DNA of 64,000 nucleotides. It comes from Akanthomyces muscarius (taxonomy: Eukaryota > Ascomycota > Sordariomycetes > Hypocreales > Cordycipitaceae). The notes under the pieces are model-generated. The model made no database searches. It saw nothing but the letters and a program-made list of their open reading frames with translations, and was not told where the DNA came from. The position numbers were made by a program, and so were the translations under genes. This document shows positions 32,081-44,290 of this stretch, in pieces (the stretch's first letter is position 1; every line of letters begins with the position of its first letter). Location of the stretch: the NCBI RefSeq assembly GCF_028009165.1, contig NC_079241.1, positions 4,774,001-4,838,000 on the forward strand. Reading direction: 5' to 3'.

Positions 32081-35000
32081 ATGGCTTCTGAGTTTGCTTT
32101 GCCGAACGACAAAGTGACAGGAGATATTTGTGTAAGTGCCATCCATTCTTTTCTGTCAATTTTTCTCTTTGCCATCTTTGTTCCGTTGGCTCGTCGCTCT
32201 TTTCCCATCTTCAGTTCCTTCGACCCCGGCTCGTCGCTCTTGCTGTGCCTATACTTGCCTCTCCTCTCCACACGCGATGCAAGTCATCCGAACTCTGCTC
32301 GCCCGCACCACCGGCGAGCCCCTCTGGCAGTACCCAATCGCTGGCTGGAGAGCAGCAGAGCGAGGAGAGGGGCGATCTACTGCGGGCAAGCAACCACGCA
32401 GTAGACCCAGCAAGAGAGGCTGCCCTACTGAGTACAGTGCTGCTCTGGTGTAACAGGCGCGGGAGTCTCCGTTGCCTTACGCAACCGCACAAACGCTGGC
32501 ACCAAAAGACGCTGGGCTCGGAGAGCGACAGCCAGGAGCTGGTAGAGTCACACCCCTGGTCTTGTCTGCGCCTTGGTGTGACGGATAAACGCATGCCATC
32601 CACCCTGACGCGGGTTTCGGGCCCCAAAAAGTACTCGCATGTACAGTACTTTGTTGCGCGCGCACTGGAAACTGGCTCCTCCAAGCTTTGGGTTGGGCCA
32701 ACGAGCACGACGCCACGCAAGCCATGCCATGCAGCTCTCCCCCCTGCAAGGCGAGGCTAGCGTCTGCACACCCGAATCAACCCTGTCCCTCCTCTGCTTG
32801 TCTTGTGCGCCAGCCTCTCCGGACGCCCAAAGAGTTTACTTGCTAATGCATCTCCAACTGCAGGGTCGCCTGGGCTGGACACACCGGCAATGAGCCTCCC
32901 CAGAACCATCTCATGGAGGGGGCGTGCGACAGCGACAACGTTGGCCCAAATGGAGAGGGAGGGGGTCATCGGGATGTCGCACTGCGCCCGCCTGGAGAAC
33001 AATAGAGCATGGCCCTTTACACACGTACACAGTCTAACATGTTCTTGTCTTATAGCAGGACTACGAATCCTCCACCCCGACGGCGTGCGGGGGGCTCGAA
33101 ACCTTTTCTCTCGGATCTCTGTCCCAGTCTGGGGGCTACAGGTGAGCTTTTATTCCTTTTATTGGCCCATTCGGTCCTTTCGACTCTACACTCCCGTCCG
33201 GTGCTTTTATTTGTCTCTCGCAATACTCTCTTACACAACACACCCGTCCCATGGACGGGTACCGGTCCTCTCCCAGTATTACCCCCCTGCACCAGACCAC
33301 ATCCACAGTATATACGCACCTTCATACGTCTTTTGCTTATAATACCCGTTCATCCTCCCCGTCCCATGATCACCTCTGTCATTCCAATGTCCACATTGCT
33401 CAGGCATTGGCTCCCCGATCTCAAAGCACGCCGTCTCTGCCCTGTTATGCACATTCACCCAATCATTATACACGCACTTCTGCGGGTCGTGTAACCTTCA
33501 AGAAACGAGGGGCTTGTGTCGCGCTACACAAGGCTCTTGGTGTGACTTCAATCTCCCTGTACTTGCCGCTCAGATTGTCCCCGCCACTCTGATCCTGATT
33601 GCGAGACTGACGAGTATAAATAGATATAGCCAGACTCCTACAAGCGTCAACCCGCAAGAGACAATTGTGCAGACTGGACTACAGTCTGAATTCGCGGCAT
33701 ACACAGACGCCATAACCCCTGCTGCCTACTACCACGGCTACGCAGGCTACCCGACGGCCGACGTCAGGCAACAGATCCCGAGCCAGTAAGTACATGAACA
33801 TTTCCGATTCTCGTCTTTTTTGCAGCATCTTGTGTGGAGGATACTGTTGGATGGTGAAATTTTTGACGTGCGTTCTAACGAGGTAATCTTCTTGCAGACC
33901 AACGGCTCCAGCACCATCGCTCACAAACTTGAGAGGCCACTCTGGTGCTCAGCAATCTCCGCAGAAATTCCTGAGTGCGCGAGACCAGTGCAGAGGCGAT
34001 ACACCACTATTTGGGAGAAAGCAAGAGGCTGTTCGAAACAACAAAGCATTGCCCGCCAACTTCAGCACCGTGATGAGCGGTCGAGGTTCATGGGCCGGCG
34101 CCGGCGCCCAGCTGCCACTGGCCAGCACATACCAGCCAGCGCAGGAATCGCGGGAGCATAGCATGAGCCCGTCGTATAACTCGCGCCCGGCTACGGAAGA
34201 TGTCGTGTTACCCATGGGCGTCACTGAGCAACTGGGCACGCTCCAGTACCATGACGCCGATGGAAACCCCACGGGCACTACAATCAGTGCCGACATCTCG
34301 GCGCAAATCCACAAAAACTTTTTCTTTGGCGAAAAGCACTACACATGCTATCGCAGAAACTATATGGCATGCATCTGCTCGTACGAGCTGACGCCGTACT
34401 TTCCTGGGGTGCAAATACACTTCACACCAATGGGCAGCTCAGAAGCGCTTCCCATTGTAGGCTTTGCCATGACCATCTCGGCGTGTGTCTCCAAGCACCC
34501 GCATCAGGAGGTTATCATCCTCCAGCACACCCCGAAGCGCGACAAGGGGCCTATTGCCCAGCCATGCAAGCAACCATTGGGCCCCAAAAACAGGCGTGCC
34601 CTTGGGACACCACCTCACATGGGTGGTAGTCTTCATGAGGCTGCTCAAGCAGTGCGTCCGGTCTTCTCGGACATTTATGGGACGACTGAGACGCAGTCGC
34701 AAAACAGCGGGATGCACATCAGCAGTCTGCCAACAGAGCACAACTTTGATCGCATCCAGTTCAAGACGGCGACCGCGAACAATGGGGAGCGCAGGGCTGG
34801 TCAGCAATGCTACCAGCTGGTCGTCGAGCTGTGGGGAGATCTGGGGCCCACCAACCCCGACCGCCGCTGGGCTAAGCTCGCGATCAAGAGGTCGTGCGAG
34901 GTTGTGGTGCGAGGTCGATCGCCCGGCCACTACCAGAAAGAGCGACGCAAGAGCTCGGGTAGTGGCGGCGGCGGGGGGCCCTCGCCGCACGGAAACTACG

Positions 35001-35401
35001 GCGGCGGTGGTAACGCGGGCGTGAGCGACTACAGCGCGGGCGGCATGATGCCCACCGTCAACGGCTACGCAGCGCCAGGCTCATATGACCACCGCGGCGG
35101 CGGCAGCATGTACACCAACAATGGTGGCCAAAACCGTCGCGACATGGGTCCCTACTCGCTCGAGCCCAAAGCCACCTACAGCGACAACAGGTTTTTTCCC
35201 TCGTCGTACACGAACCCGTCTCCGTACGCAGACGCCGGCTTCTACGGGCAGCAGGCTGCGCAAGCGAACAGTGTGCTGCCGCGCCCGGAGCGCATGGGGC
35301 TTGACCGCTGCAACGTCAGCAACGCGGGCTCCCCCACTGGCGTTTTGCCCCCTTTGGCCGTGCCTTCCATGATGGCGGGAAGCTTCATGCCGAGTTCATA
35401 A
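32081..35401 (+). CDS. NDT80/PhoG-domain (VIB-1/XprG-type) transcription factor
   Basis: Proposed exons are 32081-32131, 33059-33141, 33277-33490, 33634-33785 (or 33574-33785) and 33898-35401, giving 667 or 687 aa, close to VIB-1-type proteins. The first exon (MASEFALPNDKVTGDIC, Kozak GAGATGG) ends at a GTAAGT donor in phase 0. The next exon (DYESSTPTACGG...) follows a CTAAC branch and TAGCAG acceptor, also in phase 0, implying a 927-bp intron. Exons 2 and 3 join in frame at GTGAGC/CCCAG. The NDT80 DNA-binding domain lies in the last exon: LGTLQYHDADGNP, FFFGEKHYTCYRRNYMACIC, ILQHTPKRDKGP and the signature VRGRSPGHYQ, then a Gly/Ser/Tyr-rich tail. Family members control proteases, cell death, sexual development or nutrient responses. 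The domain is certain; the first three exons and the choice at intron 4 are inferred. A simpler alternative start is ATG 33251. Confidence 0.75.
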
Positions 35402-35451
35402 AAGAAAGAGAAAAAAATGTTTCTTTGAGCTTTGGCTGAAGTGGGCTCCAC

Positions 35452-35476
35452 GGGGGGGGGGGGGGGGGGGGGGGGG
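35452..35476 (+). repeat. G homopolymer, 25 nt
   Basis: This run lies about 50 bp after the stop codon of the NDT80-like gene, probably inside its 3' UTR. Confidence 0.9.
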
Positions 35477-37366
35477 CGACACATATGACGAGGGAAGAGT
35501 GAACAAACCATTTTTCTCCGCGTGTGGAGTCCAAAAGAGCCTTGGGGAAATAACTACTAACCCGTTGCCAGGTGCACCAAGATGGGTGTTGGTCCAGGAC
35601 CTCAGAGATGGGGTAACGACGGGAAACCCCCTCCCGTCCTATGTGGAATTGTTCACAGTTTTTTCTTCTCTACAATTTGTAAGAGCATGGAGTTTCCCTG
35701 CTTGTTTGAGTACTACTTGACCGGAAGGCTGCAAAGCCTGGAGTGTGCGGGCATTATACCAGGTTTTAAAACGGGCAAAAAAGGGCCAGATTGGGGACAG
35801 CCCTCGGTGTTTTTCGGTGTCATCACAAAGCCCAAGTGGCTTGTCAATTTGTTTTCTCTCTCTATTATACTTGAGCTTGACTGCGGGATAAAAAAAGGTG
35901 GCCCGGATTTCAATTATTTTAGCTTAACCATTTCAACGGCCGAGACCATATATACCGGAGTTCTTTTTTTATAAAATTTGAATACACTACAGTATACCAG
36001 CAAAGTGCTCTCCCTCCCAGATGTCAAGTTGGGCTGTGGCTGGCCTTTGCCTCGAGTCGCTCGCTCCTCAACGGCAACCTAATTTCCTACATGCTTCACC
36101 GACCCCAGAATTATCTTGCTTTATTTCCTTGCATCTTTTTTATGCTCTGTTCTGCTCTGTTTCATGCAGCGGCTCGTCACACAAGATGTGTGCAACGAGA
36201 AATCGACAAGACTTGCAGGCCGGGACAACGGCGAGACACACACGCACGCACACAGCAGACCATGGACTGATAAGCCGTGGCTGGCTGGCTGACCGCTTGG
36301 AGCCCACATCCGCTCTCCTTCTCTTTCCCTTCTCTCGCTTAACCAAGGTTGAACGCGGCGAAACACGACGCAGCCTCAAGTGTTCTCTTTGTTTCTCAAG
36401 GGCATGTATGTGCATTTGAGTCGTATCCGCAGCCTGCCTGCTGCGCGTGTGGCTCGGTGTGGGAATCTCGACAGCGAGCCTCTCGGACAAAGGTGGGTTT
36501 GCCGGTTTCTGACGTGCGTCGCAGGCTGGCTGGCTCGTCTGCCCGCCCGGCCGCCCGCCGCGCGCGCGCGCTGACCGGTTTTTATTGTCTACATGGGGCG
36601 GACGGGTACTGGCAGGAAAGAGACAGAGGGCCGATCACTTGTTCTGAATCATTCAAGACATGTTGCGTCTTTGCGCCGTCGGTTGCGCCGCTCTATTTCT
36701 TGAACAAGTCTTCTTTTTTTACGCCTTCAATATTTGTTTAGCCGACCGAGTCGGGGCGCGCCACACTTCTGTAAGCCATCGGTGCCTCTGCATTGCCTTC
36801 GATGCAAAGAACCTCGGGGGAGGCACGCGTCGGGGAATTCTTCTTCTTTGGCCCGGTGCATACGTTGAATTAAATCAGCGGCAACGGGCCCTTCCTCGTC
36901 TTCTCACCCCCTTCTCAGAGGCAGGCACGGGAAGAGGAATCATGGGAGTCATTTCGTATGTCGCGCGGCTCGCCGCATCGATTTCTTTGATCTTTCCGTT
37001 TCCGCCTCTTTTTTCTACCGCTTCTCGAAGCTAGCCATAGCTTTTTCGGAACAAAGAGAAAGACAGGGCCGTCGCAGTTCGTTTTCGTCTAACTACTCCG
37101 GAGCTTGGCCGATGCACACCAGTAATGGCACGGCCAATACACACGCCCCCTCCTCTTCATTGCCTGCTCCGCCTCCACCGGGGGGTCCCCCCTGGCATGG
37201 CCAGCCTGCTGCATCTTGCATAAGTCGCGCTGCTGTGTTTGCTGGCTTAGCTAGGATACGTCCAGGGGAGCGTCTCGTCAGGGGGAGGACACGAGCAGAA
37301 GAAAGAGGCTCGTGGCAAAAGAAAGAAAGAGTAGATGGCCATGGACCGGCGCGGAGGCGGGAAGCG

Positions 37367-37380
37367 CCCCCCCCCCCCCC
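37367..37380 (+). repeat. C homopolymer, 14 nt
   Basis: An uninterrupted C run directly followed by GGG in gene-free sequence. Confidence 0.85.
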
Positions 37381-38732
37381 GGGAAAGGCTTCCGATGTGA
37401 CCTGTCGCATACCACAATAACGGTCTTGTCCTTATTTTTAGGAGAGTTTCTCTGAAGTCTTCGGGGGTGGTAATACAAACCTAGAGGCTCATGGCGGGCA
37501 GCATGGCCGCATTACACCAGATTCCTCCGGTTTTGGACATGGGGTGGACGCCATGAAGAATGGTCGCGTGCAGGGAAAACGTTGGCAGCCTTTTCCGTCG
37601 TTCTCTTCTTTTTCTGGTCATTGCTACTTTTATTTCGAGCTGCCTTTTGCGCTACTGAGACTTCCTTGCATTGGGGGGGGGGGTCTAAAAGCTGCAGCTA
37701 TGATGGCATGGCCACCACCGTACGCAGAGGCTGGCGCTGCAGCTATCTTCCCATGCGCGTGTGTGTGACCAACAAAGGAATCTCGTTCCAACGTGTATCA
37801 GTAGTTGGGCATCTTGTACCTCCTCATCGTGGTGCCCTTCTCGTGCGATATCGGCAAGAGCCGCTCCCCCCAGTGGCAGAAGACTGCTTCCATGAGGTCA
37901 TATGGCAAAGGCCCAAGAGAAGATTAATAATGCCAGCACAGCAAGTGGCCCTGGTCTGTCGAGTAAAAGATGCGTTGTCTACACCCTCCTCTCTTATGAG
38001 ACCGCCAGGGTTGCGGGTAATTTAGGACAAAAAAGCCCAGCATCAGCCTTGCGTCTCGCTTCAACACCCATGTAAATGGAAAGGCACAGGTGACGAATGC
38101 GTCCAAAATCTTGGTTCCGTGTTGCACAGCAGCAAAACTGCCGTCATCAGGACGCTTTTTCGTTTCGTCTGGCGTGCGCTGGCAGGTGATCAGTGAGTCA
38201 GGCTGGTTTAAAAAAAAAAGTGGTTGCTATTCAACCAAGCCATCCCCCGGCACACCTCTTGCGCCACTCCTGTAGCCCCCCTTCAATCTAGATGGGCATC
38301 ATACTACATCTGTACAGCACACTCGGCTCGCTAGCATGCAAAGATTCGGGTCTAGCCCACGGCCGTCGTCCTTGGTTATTTGCGATGAGCTTGGGGCGTC
38401 GACGAAGAAAACAAGGCTTGGTCGTCGCCCCGGCTGGCTGCATTGCAAAGAGCGGTGCTGGTTGCGCCCGCAACGACGCGAATTTCAGCTCGTCACACCG
38501 AGTCGGACAGTTGCCAGTTGGAGAGCAAAGGCAAGGGTGGATGGAGGGTGGCCGTCAAGGAGAAAAACAATATTAATAGGGCAATGCTGCGTATTGACTG
38601 CCTATTGCGGCCTCTTGCAGATTCAGCAACTTGCTAGAGTGTATTTCCCTCGCCTTTGCGCCCGTTTCATTGGGCTGAACAGAACGAAAAGATTGGGTAT
38701 GAGTGGGACAATCGGCGCTGTCAGTCCGTTCC

Positions 38733-38756
38733 GGGGGGGGGGGGGGGGGGGGGGGG
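38733..38756 (+). repeat. G homopolymer, 24 nt
   Basis: An uninterrupted G run in gene-free sequence. Confidence 0.9.
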
Positions 38757-39957
38757 CGTGGTTTCACTGTTAGTCAACGGCAACAACATCATTCGGCCGG
38801 CGTCCGAACGGGAATACCTTCTCCACTCCCCTGCCCAATCTCTAGAACTGGGGCAGGAAAACAAGCATGTACGTCAAAGAAACGTAGATCCAGAGGAGGG
38901 GACTATTTTCCACGTGTATGTGTTACACAGCTCGCGCCAGCCCTGGCATTAGAGGAAGCGGCCCCTCACCAAGGATCCTTGAGATGAGATTTAAATTGGG
39001 CACACAGCATGTGAAGAAACCCATGATTGCCCGTTCAACGGTTGGGCACGTTTTGGGCTTTTCTCTTTTGCTGCTCTGAAGCTAAAGGTTTCGAGCCATT
39101 ACTAGAGACACAGAGAGAGAGAGAGGAGGAACGGCGCGGGCTTGGCGTCGCAACGGACGCCTTTGCCTAAAGCAGTAAGAGGCGGAATACTTTCCATAAT
39201 AACGTCACAACGGCATTCCCACCACATTCTGCTCAATTGCGGAAATGCACCCGCGGCCGCAACAGAAAAGGAGCAAGAAACGTTGTGGAAACTGCGATGG
39301 CGAGGAAAGGCGACGCATTGCCTTCGGAAGTCTCCGGGACGGGCATCTCTCTCAACATGTCAGAGTTATGAATCCGAGACTTTGATGCATGGCTATGATG
39401 AAGAGGACAGCAATTAAAGTAGACGGGAATCTCATTCTTGATGCTGTGGCATGCCTCCTGCACGGATGCAAGTCTTTCATCAGCGCACCCAGCCCGAGAA
39501 CCCACACACACTCACACGCACACATCCTGGTCATCTTGCATGCTTGCCCTTTGCAAACCCCGGTCTGTGGGCTTCATGCAGCCCTTCACCGGTGAGGGGC
39601 AGCTGATGTCTGATTCGTCCCAGCCCTGCGCGCATCAGCTCCAGACAATCAACCATTGCCTGTTTCCCTTTTGAGGGATCCACAAGCCTGGAGACAGCAC
39701 TCGTCTGCAGGCCCGGTGGGGGGGAAGAGCCTCTCCGATTTCAATCAAAGAGATGGCGACAGGATGCAATGTACAGATTACATTCGGAGTCTTCTTTGCC
39801 TGTCCCTCTGTAGAGCAGGTCGACAAAGTATCGGTGACCTCGCGGGAAGAAGGGCTGCTAGTCTAGAACAAAAGATCCTCGGCAGATGCTCCTCACCGTT
39901 CTCAAGGACAGAAGCCGAGCGGGAATTTTGTAAAGCCCGAGAGAGAGGAGGTCTTTA

Positions 39958-39984
39958 TTTTTTTTTTTTTTTTTTTTTTTTTTT
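39958..39984 (+). repeat. T homopolymer, 27 nt
   Basis: A long T run. It is not flanked by a target-site duplication or coding remnant that I can see, so a retroposed poly(A) tail is possible but unsupported. Confidence 0.85.
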
Positions 39985-40458
39985 GCTTCCCCTCTGTCCC
40001 CCGCCATACCATAGGAGGGGGATGCACGCAGGCTTTCCAAGTCAGAAGGGAGGGGTGCAAGTAGCCAAACGTAGATGACGGTGACGTCTGTTGCCATTGC
40101 GCCGGAAAAGAGATGTGTGCGAGAGAGAAAGAGGCCATTCTCCTCGATTTGATATTCCAGAACGAAAATAAAAATAAAAAGAATGTCTCCCAAGCCCGCG
40201 GAGAGGGGTTGTTGATCTTGGTTCCCGGCAGGCAAGCGTCGGGCGCGCCAGGGTTTCAATTAGACTGATGTTCTGTGCAACACACCAAATTCTTCTACAG
40301 CTTTTTTTGTCTTGGGAGTAGTTTTTATACACGATGGCTATGTGAAGAATACATGGCCCGATGGGAACTTCCGTTCAAAGAGGTTACACATGCTCGCGTA
40401 GAGTACGACCAGTTCCCAATTGCCACAACATGTACATACATTACAGGCACAGATGTAT

Positions 40459-40490
40459 ACACTCTCACACACACACTCACACACACACAC
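40459..40490 (+). repeat. CA-rich dinucleotide microsatellite
   Basis: Imperfect CACACA/CTCACA repeat in gene-free sequence. Confidence 0.85.
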
Positions 40491-41079
40491 CACGCTGCCG
40501 CCTTCTCCGTGGCTAACCTTCTTTATCAACCCACACACACCTCTTCCCACTTCGCTGCGAGAACCGGATCTCTTGATAAGTGGTACTCAGATTGAGGCTA
40601 GAAAACCAAGGATCAAAAAACATTTGAAATAGGGCAGTTTTCTCACGCCCCCCTGGCTGTTTTAGTCCCGGATACCGCCAAATGAAAGGACCGCCTGGGA
40701 CCAAGACACGGAGATCCAGAAGACCTTTTCACTCCACCCGCACGGCCCCCATTGTTTATTGAGAAACGGCCCCATTGGGGCGGTTCAACGAACTGGTTTC
40801 GCAAAGTACCTTTTCCAAAAGGTACATGTAGTGACTTGAGATGCATTGCTTCCACGATAGACGCCCGCTCACACCTTTCATGCCCACCGTCGGGGTCTGC
40901 CCTGCCAGACTCGTTTGCCTGCCGCGAGCAATACCAGCAGCTAGCAGTGGCACATATCTCGTCTGCTTGCGTGGCGTCCGCCGCATTCGCAGCAGGCAGA
41001 TGCCTTACACGACAGCGACGAAGGCGGTGCGCGCTCACAGCGGCGTCGGTGGCGGCAAGACGGCCCCCTCCTGAGGAGT

Positions 41080-42878
41080 CTAGACCCTCCAGATGGCATC
41101 TGACATGGCGGCGGCGGCGGCCATCTGCCCGACGTCATGGACGCGGAGCACGTCCGCCCCTCCATGGACGGCGGCCGCGACCGTCGCCGCCGTGCCCCAG
41201 GTGCGCGCCGCGGGGTCCGCGATGCCGGTGGCCTGCCCGACAAACGTCTTGCGGCTGGAGCCGACGAGCCACGGCAGACCCTCGAGGCCGGGCCAGGCGC
41301 GCAGCTCGTCGAGGCGCCGCAGGAGCTCGAGGTTGTGCGCGGCCGTCTTGGCGAAGCCCAGGCCCGGGTCGAGCATGATGCGCCAGCGCCGGATGCCCGC
41401 GGCCTCGGCGGCGGCGACGCGCGCGCGCAGCTCGGCGGCGACGGCGGGCACGACGCCGTCCGGGTAGTCGGCGAGCTGGTTCATCGTGCGCGGCGTGCCG
41501 CGCATGTGCATCAGGCAGATGGTCGCGCCGAGGCGGCCGACGGTGGGTAGCATGTCCGCGTCGAGCTGCCCCGCCGACACGTCGTTGATGATGTCGGCGC
41601 CGCGCGCAACGGCCTGCGCGGCGACCGAGGCGCGGTACGTGTCGACGCTGACGGCGACGTGGCCGCACCCGGGCATGCTCCGGATGAGCTCGACGGCGGG
41701 GAGCACGCGCGCGGCCTCCTCGTCCGCGCCGACCTCGGGGCGGCCGGGGGCGGTCGACTGGCCGCCGACGTCGATGATGGTGGCGCCGTCGCGCACCATG
41801 TCGAGGATGGTGCTCGACAGGTCGGTGGCCGCGTGCTTGCCGCCGTCGGAGAAGGAGTCGGGCGTGAGGTTGAGAATGGCCATGAGGCGCGACTTGCGGG
41901 TGGACGTCAGCGGTGTGAGCGGCGCTGCAGTAGCGGAGATGCGGGTGACGGAGGAGAGGGGCTCGCCGACGGGAAGGTCATTGAGGTAGTCTTGGACAAG
42001 CTTCCAAGGTTTAGAGGGGTCGATTGACTTGGAAGGGATGAGTCTGGCGGAAATAGCTGGTCAGCATGGGATGCGATACGGAGAATCACGACAGGGAGAC
42101 CAACTCTGATAGTGGCCGGAGTACGAATTCTCGCTCGGGAATGCTAATATGGGGAACATTTAATCTGTCGTTTGATATTCTCTCATCTCCGTAAAGTAAA
42201 ATATCGAGATCAATATTTCTTGGGCCTTTGTCGATGAGTTTGCGTCGACCAAGATCCTTTTCTATTGACTGGAGCACATCAAGCAGAGCCATTGGCTCCA
42301 ATTCGGTCTCGACCTAGACGTAATGACGAATTAGCATGGTAATCTCAACATGGATTCAACCAGACAGCAAAGAACATTGTGTTCTGGTGAGTGATATGTT
42401 GAGATTGACCGTTGTTGAGCTCACGCATGGCATGCTCCATCCCGTCTTAGCTGGGCAGATTACGTACCTCACAAACGCCATTGAGAAAACGATCCTGGTC
42501 TGTCACGTACATGGGCTCCGTCTCCCAGAGGCTGCTTGTACGCGTGACCTTGATGCCTCGCCTGTCCATCTCGCTGCAGGCGCGCTCAATCTCAGCGACG
42601 CGGTCTCCCAAGTTGCCGCCAAGCGCAATGTACGCCGTGGTGGTGCTCTTGGCGCCACGGCAGCCACATCCTGCGTACGACCGGCGATTATTTCGGCTGG
42701 GAGCCAGCGAATGCAGCTTTGACGAAGCATGACGAGGGCGTGCGGCCGTCGACGGAAGTAGCGCGGCGCCGGCGTTAGCCCGGGAGGTGAGGGAACGGGA
42801 TGCGCCGGCATGGACAGCTCGACAGGCCGAGGGCCAGGCGAGACGAGGGAGAGACGTCGAGGAGAGACGAGGATTCAT
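41080..42878 (-). CDS. Bifunctional folate synthesis protein HPPK-DHPS
   Basis: Three exons, 42468-42878, 42090-42313 and 41080-42043, give 532 aa from ATG 42878. Intron 1 is 154 bp (GTACGT...TCTAG). Intron 2 is only 46 bp (GTGATT...CCAG) with a CTGAC branch site and is required by phase. The first ~70 residues are Arg/Ser/Ala-rich with few acidic residues, a mitochondrial-type presequence. HPPK (pyrophosphokinase for 6-hydroxymethyl-dihydropterin) has ALGGNLGDR (85-93), WETEPMYV and GPRNIDLDILLYG (about 167-179). DHPS has LNLTPDSFSDGG (about 269-280), INDVSAG, MLDPGLGFAKT and GSSRKTFVG. The two activities are consecutive steps to dihydropteroate. No dihydroneopterin aldolase domain is present, unlike trifunctional yeast Fol1. 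Confidence 0.93.
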
Positions 42879-43590
42879 GGCGCGACTGATGAATTGGCGA
42901 TGGATATCTAATGTGCGTTACTGGCGCATCATGAGTATTGATTTGTTGATGGTAATCGAAGTGGTCGGTGGTTGCGGAGCAGGATTTTTTTTGGAGGCGC
43001 CAACAGTGGGCGGTAGCGGCCGCTGTGCATGTTAGTCTGGGCGGCCTACAAAGCAACGAAGCATTTGCATCATTTTACAAAATTGACTCTACATGGTGTC
43101 CGATCAAAGGCGTCTTTCAGCCTCCCAGCTCTTTTCGAGACCAGAAGATGAGATGTACATGCCGTCAATGCTGCGCGCATCGGAAATGGTTCCGTCAAGC
43201 CCTGGTTGCGCTAACAATAGAGTGTAAAGTCCGGTCGAGGCTGTAGCTCGGCGTGTCGCTGGTGAGGTACCTGGCTTTTGTATGCAAATTTGGTGGGAGA
43301 TGCAGGTACCATTTCGCAACAGCGCTCCCGTCAGGCGGCATCAGTCACCAACGGTCCCGTTGCAGCAGCCGGCTATAGCGCTACGAGTACGGATGGTAGG
43401 TAGCCGATCACGAGCAAGGTCGAGGAACAGCGTATGCGCAATGTAATCACATTCCGGCTCACGGCTGTGGCAAAGGCACCAAATCAGCGTCTGAAATTAA
43501 GCTTTGCGACGATCTGGCTCGTGGATGCGGCAAATCCGAGCGGACGTAGTCGGCGAGACGAGATGCGGGTGAGAGATTGTGGGTGACCCC

Positions 43591-43608
43591 GGGGGGGGGG
43601 GGGGGGGG
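43591..43608 (+). repeat. G homopolymer, 18 nt
   Basis: An uninterrupted G run preceded by CCCC, in the divergent intergenic region. Confidence 0.9.
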
Positions 43609-44260
43609 TTTATCAATCTGTCTTGGGGTAAGAGATACTGGCAGTAGAGAAGCGTGGCGACGACATCAGGTCACTTTGGTCGCCTACCGAGTTTGAGTAC
43701 GGCCCATTCGATTGCCTTGTCGGCCTGGCTCGCCTCTCAGACGGCAGAGTCGACGCTTGTGACAGCGCGGCATGGGGCCATATGGGCCGCTGGAGGGTTG
43801 GCAGATATAGCCGGGCGGACAGGACACCCTGCCACCACGCCACTGGCTATATGCGCTGGAACGAGGGGAAGAGGGGCGCTGGGGAAGGGTGAGAACCGCT
43901 GTAAACTGGCGGTTTTGGGGCCGCATGTGCCCCGCGAAGGGAGCGGTATGACAGCGGTCTCGGGTGCTGCAAGATGTTTGTAGGCAGGTACATGGAAGTG
44001 CGCAAATGCCGGACCACCTGCTGACTGCGACGAAGAAAAAAAAAAAAGTGCACACTTGATGCAGCCTCAAAAATCGCATATCCATGTCCGCGGGATTACT
44101 CTACCATTCGCCATCCCAGAAGGGCAGCAATTCCGGTAGTCGGGGCCGTGTCGTCGCGCTGTCCCTCGGCATCTTACCCCAGATTGTATGGGGTCCGGAG
44201 GTGCCTAGAATCAAGCACTAAAAAGCCACCCAGGGACTGGGGGCTCCCACTGGCCTTTGG

Positions 44261-44290
44261 CGGCCTTCAGCGGCCTTCAGCGGCCTTCAG
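44261..44290 (+). repeat. Tandem repeat, three copies of CGGCCTTCAG
   Basis: Three exact 10-bp units are preceded by a diverged copy (TGGCCTTTGG, 44251-44260) and followed by a partial one. It sits about 295-325 bp upstream of the nitronate monooxygenase ATG. The 10-bp period would place repeated sites on one face of the helix. Confidence 0.9.

Larger units (their letters stand above)
35402..41079. other. Gene-poor intergenic region downstream of the NDT80-like gene
   Basis: This is 5.7 kb between the 3' ends of the NDT80-like (+) and folate (-) genes. It holds homopolymers (G25 at 35452, C14 at 37367, G11 at 37673, G24 at 38733, T27 at 39958) and a CA-rich microsatellite (40459-40490). No coding frame is supported; short frames have no conserved motifs or consistent splice partners. 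Confidence 0.6.

Noticed and set aside
33009..33494. 161-codon plus-strand frame with a good ATG context at 33009
   Set aside because: It runs across a clear CTAAC...TAGCAG intron end and out of frame with the NDT80-like exons; splicing from this ATG would need a 34-bp intron, which is too short.
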